From: Pseudomonadota bacterium | GTDB taxonomy: Bacteria > Pseudomonadota > Gammaproteobacteria > Burkholderiales > Casimicrobiaceae | Direction: 5' to 3' | Assembly (NCBI GenBank): GCA_018241765.1 | Contig: JAFEDD010000019.1 | Span: forward strand, 55,652-119,651 | Length of the DNA stretch: 64,000 bases | In this document: piece by piece, positions 25,082-33,840 of the stretch | How positions within the stretch are numbered: position 1 is the stretch's first letter | Layout: each line of letters opens with the position of its first letter | The notes under the pieces: model-generated | Seen by the model: only the letters and a program-made list of their open reading frames with translations | Databases searched by the model: none | What the model was told of the DNA's origin: nothing | Position numbers and translations under genes: made by a program

Positions 25082-26455
25082 CTAGCCCTCACCCGAGGGT
25101 GGCGTCGCTGCGGGAGCGAGACGCGGCTCGACCGACTCCAGATCCACCGTCTTGATGCGCTCGAAGTGGCCGCTGATCTTGCGGCTGGAAATCTGCACCT
25201 GTTCGGCGTCGTCATGCGCCTGCTTGATGTGCGTCGCGAGCTTCTCCATGCGTTCCTGAAAGCGCCCGAAGTCGCCACCGAGCTTGCCGAGCTCGCTCTT
25301 CATGACGCCCAGTTGGCGGCGCATCTCGGCGTCACGGATGACCGCACGCACCGTGTGCAGCACCGCCATCAGGTTGGTGGGGGATGTGAGCCACACCCGC
25401 ATCGTCTGCGCCTGGGTCACGATCTCGGGGTGATTGCCGACCACCTCGGCGAACACCGCCTCGGAGGGGATGAACATCACCGCCGAATCGGCCCCGGCGC
25501 CGGGCTGGATGTATTTGCTCGCAATGTCCGTGATGTGCTTCTTGACGTCGGTTGCGAACTGCTTGCGCGCCGCGTTGCGCTCACTCTCCGGCAGCGTCGC
25601 GTCGATGGCGATGCGGTAGTTCGAGAGCGGAAATTTCGAGTCGATCGCCATGCGCGAGGCGCCATCGGGCATCGTCAACACGCAGTCCGCCTTTTCACGG
25701 CCCGAGCCCACGGCAGACTGAAATGCGTAGGCACCCGGCGGCAGCGTGTCGCGCACCAGCGCTTCGAGCTGCACTTCGCCGAAAGCACCGCGCGCCGACT
25801 TGTCGGAGAGCACCTGTTGCAGGCTCACGACGTTGCTGGTCAGGCCGTCGATCTTCTTCTGCGCTTCATCGATGACGGCGAGACGCGCCATGACGTTGGT
25901 GAAGGTTTCGTTGGTCTTTCGGAACCCTTCATCGAGGCGTTCGTTGACGCGGCCGCTGATCTGCTCGAGTCGGCCATCGACCGATTTCGTCATCGCCTCG
26001 GCCTGCGCCGTGAACTGCAAACCCATGTGGCGCAGCGTGCTTTGCAGCAACTCCTGGTTGGCGCGCGTCTGCTCGGCCATCTTCAGCAGCATGCCTTCGA
26101 GCACCTCGCGCTTGAGCGCATCCTGCTGCGACGACAAGCTCTGCTGCAACACCGCCAACTGCTTCAGCGAAGCCTCGCTCTGCTGCGCGATGGAGTGCAC
26201 CACCTGCACCTGCAACGTGGCGATGACTTCGCGCGTGCCGCTGCTCGCCGTCGTCAAATCCCGCCCGACGCGCTCGCTGACCTGATGGAACATGCCCCCG
26301 ACGTCGCCGATCATCGCGCGATGCTTCGATTCGAGCTGCGCGCCGAGTTCTCCGCTCACACGGCGCACGATGTCACCGCGCTGCGTCAGCACCAGAATCA
26401 CGATGATGACGAGAAGGACGATGATGAGCGCAAGGGCTCCCTCGGTGAATGTCAT
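25082..26455 (-). CDS. rmuC: DNA recombination protein RmuC
   Basis: 457 aa from the ATG at 26455 (MTFTEGALALIIVLLV). One N-terminal membrane helix is followed by ~180 residues of coiled coil. The RmuC domain comes next (SDKSARGAFGEVQLEALVRDTLPPG, MAIDSKFPLSNY, IKQAHDDAEQVQIS). RmuC is thought to limit inversions at short repeats, possibly as a nuclease-fold protein; in a genome this rich in inverted repeats that may matter, but this is speculation. The start overlaps the stop of the DUF2891 gene by 4 bp. Confidence 0.93.
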   Translation of the reverse strand: MTFTEGALALIIVLLVIIVILVLTQRGDIVRRVSGELGAQLESKHRAMIGDVGGMFHQVSERVGRDLTTASSGTREVIATLQVQVVHSIAQQSEASLKQLAVLQQSLSSQQDALKREVLEGMLLKMAEQTRANQELLQSTLRHMGLQFTAQAEAMTKSVDGRLEQISGRVNERLDEGFRKTNETFTNVMARLAVIDEAQKKIDGLTSNVVSLQQVLSDKSARGAFGEVQLEALVRDTLPPGAYAFQSAVGSGREKADCVLTMPDGASRMAIDSKFPLSNYRIAIDATLPESERNAARKQFATDVKKHITDIASKYIQPGAGADSAVMFIPSEAVFAEVVGNHPEIVTQAQTMRVWLTSPTNLMAVLHTVRAVIRDAEMRRQLGVMKSELGKLGGDFGRFQERMEKLATHIKQAHDDAEQVQISSRKISGHFERIKTVDLESVEPRLAPAATPPSGEG

Positions 26456-27477
26456 GATGCGCCAGCACCTTCGGCAAGCAGTGCGAACGAGATGAGCCAG
26501 TGCGTGCTGACATAGTCGCCGCCCACGATGGCTGCCTCCGCCGCGCGCCGGTGCATCGCGGCGAGCGCGCGAAAGTGTGGCGCCACCGGATGCGCCGCCG
26601 CCTCGAGCAGCGGCAACAGGCTGCGCATCGCCCACGCGCGGGAGAGGTTCAGGCCGTGGTTGTGCACCTGGCGGGCGTCGGTTTCGTTGCGCACGCACGC
26701 CGGTTGCAGCCGCGTGCAGTCGCCCTGGGCAAGCTCGGGCAAGAAGGCGTCGAACCAGCGAAGGAAATCCGCCGATGGCAACACCTTCGACATCAGGAGT
26801 GCCTCGGTGAGCGCGGGCGACAGGAAATCTTCGCCCGAAAAATCGAAGGCAAGACGATAGTCGCGATCCTCGCCAAACCACGCCCGCGCCCGGCGCTCGA
26901 TCAGCGCGGAAAGCGCTGGCGCCCCCGCCGCTTGCGCGTAGTCGAGTGCCAGCAGCATCGCGAAGGCCGTGTTCGAGTGCACGCCGTGGCGCACCGGCGC
27001 GGGGGCCGTGGCCAGAAGCTGCGACAGCGCTTGCTCGATGCGTGTGGTGAGCGGGTGCAATCCGGCGTGCCAGCGCGGCGCGTGCGGGTGTTCCGAGCGC
27101 GCGAGTTCCGCGTCGAGCTTCAGCAGCCACGCCCAGCCGTAGGGGCGCTCCCAGTGCGCTGCCCCTTCGCGGTCGAAGTAGGCGGCCTCGGCTGCCGCGC
27201 GCGTCGGCTCGAACTGGCGGTCGAACCATGACGCGATGGCCTTCGCGTGTGTCGCCTTCGGCGCGAGGTTCAACAGATGCGCCAGCGACCAGTGCATGTG
27301 CACGCACGAATGCCAGTCGTAGCTGCCGTAGAACATCGGGTGCCACGTCGATGGCGCGCAGTCGCGCAGGTCCGCTGCGGAATGCGCGAAATGCATGACG
27401 AAATTCGGGTACTCGCGACGCACATGTTCGAGGGCGGTGCGTGCGTAGACCGCGTGGACGGCGCTGATGTCGGGCAT
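26452..27477 (-). CDS. DUF2891 family protein
   Basis: 341 aa, helical, with the family features WHPMFYGSYDWHSCVHMHW near residue 45 and the C-terminal GGDYVSTHWLISFALLA. Conserved His and Trp residues suggest an alpha/alpha-barrel enzyme, but no activity is established. Its TGA overlaps the rmuC ATG (ATGA), so translation of rmuC is likely coupled to it. It is divergent from guaC. Confidence 0.85.
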   Translation of the reverse strand: MPDISAVHAVYARTALEHVRREYPNFVMHFAHSAADLRDCAPSTWHPMFYGSYDWHSCVHMHWSLAHLLNLAPKATHAKAIASWFDRQFEPTRAAAEAAYFDREGAAHWERPYGWAWLLKLDAELARSEHPHAPRWHAGLHPLTTRIEQALSQLLATAPAPVRHGVHSNTAFAMLLALDYAQAAGAPALSALIERRARAWFGEDRDYRLAFDFSGEDFLSPALTEALLMSKVLPSADFLRWFDAFLPELAQGDCTRLQPACVRNETDARQVHNHGLNLSRAWAMRSLLPLLEAAAHPVAPHFRALAAMHRRAAEAAIVGGDYVSTHWLISFALLAEGAGAS

Positions 27478-27686
27478 AAGCGGAAGTCTATCGACTTGCG
27501 CCTACAATTTCGTGCAACCCAGCGAGGTTGCCATCGAACGAACGTTTGCCGGCGCCTCGCTTTTTGTTGCCCGCCCGTCCGGGTGCGGCGTCGCCGATGC
27601 GACGACCGTCGAACCCGCGCTGCTTTGCGGCCGGAATGTCGTGAACCCTGCCCCGATGATCGCATCGGTGGCGTTCGAGGTGCCCC

Positions 27687-28736
27687 ATGCGTATCGAAGA
27701 AGAAGTCAAGCTCGATTTCAAGGACGTACTGTTTCGCCCCAAGCGCTCGACGCTCGGCTCTCGGGCCAAGGTGGAACTCAAACGCAGCTATCGCTACCGC
27801 CATTCCGGCCGCTCGAGCGAGAGCGTGCCGATCATCGCCGCCAACATGGATACGGTCGGCACCTTCGAAATGGCGGCCGCCCTCGCGCGGCACGACATGC
27901 ACGTCGCCTTGCACAAGCATTACCGTGTCGAGGACTACGTCGCGTTTTTCCACGAAGACAACCGCGCGCGGCACCGCAACGCGTTCTATTCGCTCGGCAT
28001 CACCGAGCCCGATCTCGCCAAATTCAACGCTGTGCGCGCCGCCACCGGCGATGCCATCGAATTCGTCTGCATCGATGTCGCCAATGGCTACACCGAGACG
28101 TTCCTCGACTTCGTCAAGCGTTTCCGCGAAGCGCATCCGAACATCACGCTGATGGCCGGCAACGTCGTCACCGCCGATATCACCGAGGCGCTGATCCTCG
28201 CCGGTGCCGACATCGTCAAGGTGGGCATCGGCCCCGGCAGCGTCTGCACGACGCGCAAGATGACCGGTGTGGGCTATCCGCAACTCTCCGCCATCATCGA
28301 GTGCGCCGACGCCGCGCACGGCCTGGGCGGCCACATCTGCGGCGACGGTGGCTGCACGGTGCCGGGGGATGTCGCCAAGGGTTTTGGCGGCGGCGCGGAC
28401 TTCATGATGCTCGGAGGCATGCTCGCCGCGCACGATGAATCGGGCGGTGAAGTCGTCGAGCGCGACGGCCGCACCTATCGGCGCTTCTACGGCATGTCGA
28501 GCGACGTGGCGATGGAGAAGTACGCTGGTGGCGTCGCCAAATACCGCGCCAGCGAGGGCAAGGAGGTTCTGCTCGAGGCGCGCGGCCCGGTCGATCACAC
28601 GGCGCAGGAAATCCTGGGCGGTGTGCGCAGCACCTGCACCTACGTCGGCGCCCGTACGCTCAAGGCGCTGTCGAAGTGCACCACCTTCGTGCGCGTGACG
28701 CAGCAGATCAACGAGGTCTACGGCAGGTCGGTGTAG
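27687..28736 (+). CDS. guaC: GMP reductase
   Basis: Converts GMP to IMP with NADPH in purine salvage, 349 aa. TIM-barrel of the IMPDH/GMPR family: [13 protein letters not shown] at the N-terminus, catalytic Cys187 in [15 protein letters not shown], phosphate loop [15 protein letters not shown], and the flap [15 protein letters not shown]. The final 104 bp (28641-28744) recur at 30828-30931 with four mismatches, all in the first 36 bp, so this gene's 3' end is one border of the repeat-rich islet that follows. The ATG at 27687 fits family length. Confidence 0.95.
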   Translation: MRIEEEVKLDFKDVLFRPKRSTLGSRAKVELKRSYRYRHSGRSSESVPIIAANMDTVGTFEMAAALARHDMHVALHKHYRVEDYVAFFHEDNRARHRNAFYSLGITEPDLAKFNAVRAATGDAIEFVCIDVANGYTETFLDFVKRFREAHPNITLMAGNVVTADITEALILAGADIVKVGIGPGSVCTTRKMTGVGYPQLSAIIECADAAHGLGGHICGDGGCTVPGDVAKGFGGGADFMMLGGMLAAHDESGGEVVERDGRTYRRFYGMSSDVAMEKYAGGVAKYRASEGKEVLLEARGPVDHTAQEILGGVRSTCTYVGARTLKALSKCTTFVRVTQQINEVYGRSV

Positions 28737-28856
28737 CGGGTTGCTCCTTCGGCGTCGGCGAGGAGGCGCTCAAGATGGTCCGATACCGTGCGCGCTCGAG
28801 GTTTCGCTTTCGCTTGTCTCGACGGTTCGACGGGGGCGAAGATCGTAACGATCCGC

Positions 28857-29119
28857 AGCAAGCGTAGCCTCGATGCAACGAAGTGGAATCGAGGTCCGCC
28901 GCCGCACGCCCACGACCGTGTCGGCGTTGCAACGCAAGCGGCGAGACACTCGACACCAAACCCAACAACCATCCCCTTTCGACAATCGCTGCCGCAAGAC
29001 GGCTCCGACTTCCCTACCATGACCAACCGCCTACGGCCATCGAGCGAATCGCCGACACGGTCAGGAGCGCGATGCAGCGGCCCTCGATTCCACTTCGTTG
29101 CATCGAGGCTACACTTGCT
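28857..29119. mobile_element. 263-bp element with terminal inverted repeats, copy 1
   Basis: The ends agcaagcgtagcctcgatgc... and ...gcatcgaggctacacttgct are inverted repeats of about 38 bp, each itself a hairpin (cctcgat/atcgagg). The ~190-bp interior encodes no credible protein. A second copy in the same orientation at 30161-30423 has the same length and almost the same sequence. It resembles a non-autonomous MITE. No obvious target duplication was found. Confidence 0.75.
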
Positions 29120-29198
29120 CCGTTCGATTTAACGTCGACCTTGACGGGTTCTGGTGCATTGAGGGGCTTTGACCATGAAAGTCTTTTGGAGAACACCC

Positions 29199-29882
29199 AT
29201 GAATCGTGACCGCGTGGGTTCATTCTTTCGTCGAATATTTCGATTGGTGCCAATCGCATTGGTGTTATCAGGCATCACAGGCTGCACGGCAAACGGCTTC
29301 GTCGTTACCGGCAAGGTGATCGATGGTGAAACGGGCAAACCGATACCGAATGCGTGGGTGCATCAGGAGTGGACTGTCAGTAGGCGCATCGCGTACAACT
29401 GGAATGGTTCAACAACACGTGGCTGCGCTGACGAGCAAGTCACCAAAACCGACGCCAAAGGCAAATTTCGATTCGAAAAGCCACCGCGGCTTCATTCCAG
29501 CGTGATTTGGGAGAGTACGGGCGCCTATCTGACTCCACTGATTCCGGGCTACGAACTTGACTATGACAAGTCGAAGGATGGCGGGGAAAGCCATCAGGTG
29601 GTGGTGGTTCGTGTATCGCCAGAGCAACGGTCAGTCTGGCTGCGCAAATTGCAAATATATCTGCTGTTCACTCCCTGTCCTCCAACCGGCGCCAATTCAG
29701 TAATCGCAAAGGAAGAAATACTAAGGTCGATTGCGGCTATGAAGGTATCACCGGCAGAATTTGCGGCAGCCTTAGGTTACGTAAGCCATGGCATGGTCAG
29801 ACCGACATCGAATGATCCTGCGATATCACGTCGTTGGGATTTGTACGAACAATATTTACGCGTGGTCGGAGACGAGAAATGA
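29199..29882 (+). CDS. orphan lipoprotein with a carboxypeptidase-regulatory-like domain
   Basis: 227 aa from the ATG at 29199, which has TGGAGA 7-8 nt upstream; ATG 29175 is an alternative. A signal peptide ends in lipobox ITGC with Cys29 as the lipidated residue. The mature part opens VVTGKVIDGETGKPIPNAWV, the start of a CarboxypepD_reg-like beta sandwich, and continues TKTDAKGKFRFEKP. It is AT-rich relative to the flanks, like the truncated gene it overlaps by 4 bp (ATGA). It lies between the two 263-bp elements. Function unknown. Confidence 0.65.
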   Translation: MNRDRVGSFFRRIFRLVPIALVLSGITGCTANGFVVTGKVIDGETGKPIPNAWVHQEWTVSRRIAYNWNGSTTRGCADEQVTKTDAKGKFRFEKPPRLHSSVIWESTGAYLTPLIPGYELDYDKSKDGGESHQVVVVRVSPEQRSVWLRKLQIYLLFTPCPPTGANSVIAKEEILRSIAAMKVSPAEFAAALGYVSHGMVRPTSNDPAISRRWDLYEQYLRVVGDEK

Positions 29883-30085
29883 GACTATATGCGATTCGAT
29901 GGCGCGGTACCGTAGTTTGCTTGTTATTCGCGGCGCTACCGGCTGCCACATGTGCCTATGAAGTGGGCACCCACGCCAAGATCACTAATGAAGCATATAG
30001 GCGATCGTCGCTATTCGCCAGGCCGAAACTTTCCCAACTCGGATTGTTTGATTTGAACTACGTGCTTGGATTGCAGCAAGCGTAG
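29879..30085 (+). pseudogene. secreted-protein gene truncated by a repeat
   Basis: 68 codons remain: a signal peptide (VVCLLFAALPAATCA) and the mature start YEVGTHAKITNEAYRRSSL. That start resembles the opening of larger secreted proteins of the zinc-dependent phospholipase-like type (inference). The TAG stop (30083-30085) lies inside the 38-bp repeat caagcgTAGcctcgatg, so the natural C-terminal part has been lost. It is translationally coupled to the lipoprotein gene (ATGA). The 48 bp between this repeat and the next element may be a remnant of the gene. Confidence 0.55.
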
Positions 30086-30112
30086 CCTCGATGCAACGAA
30101 GTGGAATCGAGG
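30075..30112. repeat. solo 38-bp end of the 263-bp element
   Basis: Identical to the left terminal repeat (agcaagcgtagcctcgatgc...gaatcgagg) without the interior. It lies 48 bp before full copy 2 and supplies the stop codon of the truncated gene. Confidence 0.75.
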
Positions 30113-30160
30113 GAATCTGTCAGAAATCTGTTTGCGAGGAGCGGCCCTATTCGTCAAGAC

Positions 30161-30423
30161 AGCAAGCGTAGCCTCGATGCAACGAAGTGGAATCGAGGTC
30201 CGCCGCCGCACGCCCACGACCGTGTCGGCGTTGCAACGCAAGCGGCGAGACACTCGACACCAAACCCAACAACCATCCCCTTTCGACAATCGCTGCCGCA
30301 AGACGGCTCCGACTTCCCTACCATGACCAACCGCCTACGGCCATCGAGCGAATCGCCGACACGGTCATGAACGCGATGCAGCGGCCCTCGATTCCACTTC
30401 GTTGCATCGAGGCTACGTTGGCT
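30161..30423. mobile_element. 263-bp element with terminal inverted repeats, copy 2
   Basis: Same orientation and length as copy 1. The interior differs at two positions (tcaggagcg against tcatgaacg), and the outermost right end is slightly changed (ggctacgttggct). Near identity points to recent duplication or gene conversion. With copy 1 it brackets the lipoprotein gene and the truncated gene, like the ends of a composite element. The 30424-30654 stretch after it holds no gene I can support. Confidence 0.75.
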
Positions 30424-30654
30424 GCGCCGCCGCCTTGGCCGATTCGCTGCTCGTTGCGATCTCGGCACGGGTGGCGGAATCGTGTTCGCCATGGGTGAAT
30501 TGGCTTCTCTCGTTGATCGGCGCGGCTTGCAGGGCAACTTTCACGTTCCGACGCCGTTTGCGCGTCGCTTGCATGCTGGCGATGTCCGTTGATGAGCATG
30601 CAACACACTGATTAACATGCACAATTTCATCTGCGAGACCTGCGACGCACTTTC

Positions 30655-30725
30655 TTCATGATTGCAAGTCGACTTTGGCCGCATTTCGCGCTCCAAGCCC
30701 ATTATGGATGCGCCTTCCAGCATCG
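30655..30725. repeat. palindromic intergenic element, copy 4 (half)
   Basis: The right arm caagcccattatggatgc (30694-30711) and centre gcaagtcgactttgg match the 80-bp element at 3.5, 15.6 and 24.1 kb, but the left arm is absent. A decayed copy. Confidence 0.6.
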
Positions 30726-30786
30726 AGTTGTATCGTGTGCACAGTCCACTCCGCGGACGGGTGGCCAAGGGCGCGTTGCGGCAACC

Positions 30787-30821
30787 GTAGCCTCGATGTA
30801 ACGAAGTGGAATCGAGGCTAC
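30787..30821. repeat. solo 35-bp hairpin of the 263-bp element family
   Basis: gtagcctcgat and atcgaggctac form a perfect 11-bp stem around a 13-nt loop (gtaacgaagtgga). It abuts the guaC fragment that begins at 30828, so it marks the right junction of the islet. Confidence 0.75.
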
Positions 30822-30827
30822 GCTTGC

Positions 30828-30923
30828 TACGTCGGCACCCGCACGCTCAAGGCGCTATCGAAATGCACCACCTTCGTGCGCGTGACGCAGCAGATCAACG
30901 AGGTCTACGGCAGGTCGGTGTAG
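30828..30923 (+). pseudogene. duplicated 3' fragment of guaC
   Basis: Encodes the last 32 residues of GMP reductase ([13 protein letters not shown]...NEVYGRSV) up to its TAG. Over 104 bp (30828-30931) it differs from the guaC end at four sites, three of them synonymous; the last 68 bp are identical and run 8 bp past the stop codon. It has no start of its own. It looks like the far border of an insertion at the guaC 3' end. Confidence 0.85.
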
Positions 30924-30961
30924 CGGGTTGCGTCTTCGATGGCGGCATAGGGGGATCGTGT

Positions 30962-31780
30962 TCAGACCTGTCGCTGCACATGCGGCGTCTCGGGCACCGG
31001 GTAGCCGGCGTTTGCGAAGACGCGGGCGATGGTCTGGTTGACGTCGAAGTACACCTGCCAGTAGTGATCGGTGTGCGTGTAGGTGCGCACCGTCAGCAGA
31101 GGGCCTTCCGGCGTGAACTTGCTGATCTCGACTTCGGGTGCGGGCGTTGCCATGACGTTTTGCACCATCGGCAATGCGGCACGCAAGCGGGCGACGGCAT
31201 CCCCGATATCGACGCCGTTGGCGATTTTCGCTTCGGTGTCGACGCGTCGGTGCGGCTGCGTGGAGTAGTTTTTGATCGTGGCGCTGAACACGTTGTTGTT
31301 GCCCACGATGTTGGTGACGTTGTCGCCGGAGACGATGGTCGTCGTGAAGAGTCCGAGTTCGGTGACCGTGCCTTCGACGCCTCCGGCATTGACGTAGTCG
31401 CCAACCTTGTAGGGGCGAAGCACCTGCATGAAGACGCCCGCCGCGAAATGGGTGAGCAATCCGCCCCAGGCGGTTCCAATGGCGAGGCCGGCGCCCGCAA
31501 GCAATGCCGCGAAACTCGTTGTCTGCACGCCGAACAGATCGAAGATCGCCAACACCAGCACGATGTTGAGCAGCACGCTGATGATGGACGTCAGATAGCG
31601 CGCGAGGGTCGGTTCGAGTCGACCGCTGCGCGTGAACGCGCGCTCGACGAGCTTCATGACGGCGCCGATCAGCCATCGGCCAATGATCCAGACGGCGATC
31701 GCTGCGAGCACCTTGAGCGCGAAATCGGCGCCGCGTGTGGCGAGCCACGACATGATCTGTTCGGTGTTGATGGCGGTCAT
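30962..31780 (-). CDS. MscS-family mechanosensitive channel
   Basis: Small-conductance channel of the inner membrane that opens on osmotic downshock, 272 aa (E. coli MscS is 286). It has three N-terminal helices. The pore helix region is LLAGAGLAIGTAWGGLLTHFAAGVFMQVLRPYKVGDYV, followed by the beta domain GVEGTVTELGLFTTTIVSGDN and the C-terminal alpha/beta domain. It begins at the ATG at 31780 and ends 31 bp after the guaC fragment border on the opposite strand. Confidence 0.93.
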   Translation of the reverse strand: MTAINTEQIMSWLATRGADFALKVLAAIAVWIIGRWLIGAVMKLVERAFTRSGRLEPTLARYLTSIISVLLNIVLVLAIFDLFGVQTTSFAALLAGAGLAIGTAWGGLLTHFAAGVFMQVLRPYKVGDYVNAGGVEGTVTELGLFTTTIVSGDNVTNIVGNNNVFSATIKNYSTQPHRRVDTEAKIANGVDIGDAVARLRAALPMVQNVMATPAPEVEISKFTPEGPLLTVRTYTHTDHYWQVYFDVNQTIARVFANAGYPVPETPHVQRQV

Positions 31781-32014
31781 GGTGCTCCTGTCAATGGCAA
31801 CGGACGTGCTGAATTCGTAGCACGGTACGCGTCAAATGCCGCCGCCGTCGGCGTATTGGGAGCTTTCCGAGACCGTACGTATGGCCCTGGCGGACTCGTC
31901 GCCGCAGGGCGCCGCTGGCTCCTCCTATACTGTCTTGCTGCGCTATCGCAGCAGGCGTCGCCCGTCGCGGTAGTCGCGCGTTCAGTTTTTCATCGTTCGT
32001 TGAAGGAAGTTTTC

Positions 32015-33040
32015 ATGCGTCGCATTCACGCACTCGCGTTCGCCGTCACGGCCGCCATGGCGCACCCAGCGCTTGCGCAAGACAAGGGCAATCTCAACAT
32101 CTACTGTTCCATGCAGATCGAATGGTGCACGCTGGCGGCCAATGAGTTCGCCAAGCAGACGGGCATCAAGGTCAACACATCGTTCAAGGGCTCGGGTGAA
32201 ACCTTCGCGCAGGTGAAGGCCGAAGCATCCAACCCGAAAGGCGACATCTGGTTCGGTGGCACGGGAGATCCGCATCTGCAGGCGGCCGAGGAGGGACTGA
32301 CCGAGGTCTATCAATCGCCCAACCTGAAGGACCTGCACAACTGGGCGCAGTATCAGGCGCAGATTTCCGGCTACAAGACAGTCGGCATCTACGCGGGCGC
32401 GCTGGGCTTCAGCTACAACACGGAAGTGCTCGCCAAAAAGGGCGTGAAGCCACCTGCCTGTTGGGCCGACCTGATCAAGCCTGAGTTCAAGGGTGACGTG
32501 CAGATGGCCAACCCGGCCGCGTCCGGCACGGCGTACACCGCGATGGCGACGCTCGTTCAACTGATGGGGGAAGACAAGGCGTTCGACTATCTGAAGGCGT
32601 TGCACAAGAACATTTCGAATTATCCGAAGTCGGGTACCGGGCCGGTGAAAGCCGTTGCACGCGGCGAGGCGGCGGTGGGCGTGAGCTTCATGCACGATGT
32701 GCCCGGCGAAAAGAAGAACGGATTCCCGATCGAGATGGCGGCGCCCTGCGAAGGAACGGGCTACGAGGTTGGTTCGATGTCGATCATGAAGGGGGCGCGC
32801 AATCTCGATAACGCGAAGAAGTTCTATGACTGGGCGCTGACGCCGGATGCGCAGAAGCTCGCTGCGCAGGCCAAGCAATATCAGTTGCCCTCGAACAAGG
32901 CGGCACCGCAGCCGCCGGAGGCCCCCCGTTTTTCGAGCATCAAGCTGATCCAGTACGACTTCCGCAAATACGGCTCGTCGGCCGAGCGCAAGCGGCTGCT
33001 CGAGAAGTGGGAGAAGGAAGTCAACTCGATCCCGCGCTGA
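32015..33040 (+). CDS. iron-type ABC transporter substrate-binding protein
   Basis: 341 aa from the ATG at 32015, with GAAGGAAG upstream. The signal peptide is cut at ALA|QD. The mature start GNLNIYCSMQIEWCTLAANEFAKQTGIKV and the GEAAVGVSFMHD segment match the AfuA/FbpA-like family 1 binding proteins, which bind ferric ion, polyamines or phosphonates. The ligand is not assigned. No matching permease is adjacent: the neighbouring ATPase and permease are of the unrelated FecCD type and convergent. Confidence 0.85.
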   Translation: MRRIHALAFAVTAAMAHPALAQDKGNLNIYCSMQIEWCTLAANEFAKQTGIKVNTSFKGSGETFAQVKAEASNPKGDIWFGGTGDPHLQAAEEGLTEVYQSPNLKDLHNWAQYQAQISGYKTVGIYAGALGFSYNTEVLAKKGVKPPACWADLIKPEFKGDVQMANPAASGTAYTAMATLVQLMGEDKAFDYLKALHKNISNYPKSGTGPVKAVARGEAAVGVSFMHDVPGEKKNGFPIEMAAPCEGTGYEVGSMSIMKGARNLDNAKKFYDWALTPDAQKLAAQAKQYQLPSNKAAPQPPEAPRFSSIKLIQYDFRKYGSSAERKRLLEKWEKEVNSIPR

Positions 33041-33078
33041 ATTGAGGGCGGCGGTTTCGGGCTGCACGGCCCCGCCGG

Positions 33079-33840
33079 CTACTTCGCGATGAAGGCCGGT
33101 GCCGCCACGATCGGCTGGCCGTAGCACGCGCTCAGAGTGGTCTCATCGAGTGCGTGCTCGGTAGGCGCATGGAGCAGCGCGCGGCCGTGGCGCATCAACA
33201 GCGCGTGGTCGGCGATCGCTTGCGCTTCCATCGGGTCGTGCGTCGAAAAGACGACCGCCCATTGCAACGCCTTCGCGAAGCGCTGCATCAGCTTCAGAAC
33301 GAATTGGCGCTGCACCATGTCCAGATGGGCGCACGGTTCGTCGAGCAACCACAGGCACCGCGTGCGCCCCTCGCTCGCGCCCAGTTGATACAGCGAGCGG
33401 GCCAGCTGCACGCGAAGTTGCTCGCCCATCGATAGCGTGGCGTAGTCGCGAGCCCGCCACGGGTCGGCGTGGCATTCCGCGAGCGCCGCCGTCACCGCCT
33501 CGGCATCGGGTGCCGCGAACGGGCGACCGAGCGCGACGTAGTCGGCAACGCTCATGGCGAACGGAACCGGCGGTTCGCTGGCGTTCAGGGCTCGCCGGCT
33601 CGCCAATTCGAGTGGAGACCAGGCCGCAAGCGGTTTGCCGGAGAACTCGATGTCGCCGCGGTCAAGCGTGCTGTCGCCGGCGAGTGCTGCCATCAGCGTG
33701 CTCTTGCCGGCGCCGTTGGCGCCGAGCACCGCGAGCACGGCGCCCTCGTCGACCGCGAAGGACACCGATTCCAGCAGCAGCGCCGTGCCCGCACGACGAC
33801 CAACGCCGAGCACACGCAACAGGGCGCGCTCCGTGCTCAC
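33079..33840 (-). CDS. HmuV/FecE-like ABC transporter ATP-binding protein
   Basis: 253 aa from a GTG at 33840. The GTG overlaps the permease stop (GTGA), so the pair is translationally coupled. Walker A is LGANGAGKSTLMAALAG, the signature is TLSMGEQLRVQLARSLYQ, and Walker B LWLLDEPCAHLD. The region DRGDIEFSGKPLAAWSPLELASRRA is closest in pattern to heme importer ATPases (HmuV), though iron-siderophore or cobalamin import is also possible. It faces the binding-protein gene at 32015 convergently. Confidence 0.88.
   Translation of the reverse strand: MSTERALLRVLGVGRRAGTALLLESVSFAVDEGAVLAVLGANGAGKSTLMAALAGDSTLDRGDIEFSGKPLAAWSPLELASRRALNASEPPVPFAMSVADYVALGRPFAAPDAEAVTAALAECHADPWRARDYATLSMGEQLRVQLARSLYQLGASEGRTRCLWLLDEPCAHLDMVQRQFVLKLMQRFAKALQWAVVFSTHDPMEAQAIADHALLMRHGRALLHAPTEHALDETTLSACYGQPIVAAPAFIAK

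Noticed and set aside
24224..26515. 763-codon plus-strand frame opposite mtfA and rmuC
   Set aside because: Spans two clearly real minus-strand genes; translation is His/Arg/Leu-rich without domains.
25082..27346. RmuC extended by ~300 residues
   Set aside because: The extension is an alternate frame of the DUF2891 gene; RmuC begins at the ATG at 26455 with its membrane helix.
28640..28745. tRNA gene as the islet attachment site
   Set aside because: The repeated DNA is the guaC coding end and folds into no cloverleaf.
28857..29119. attC site or integron cassette
   Set aside because: The inverted ends and interior resemble a MITE more than attC; no integron integrase or cassette-like series is present.
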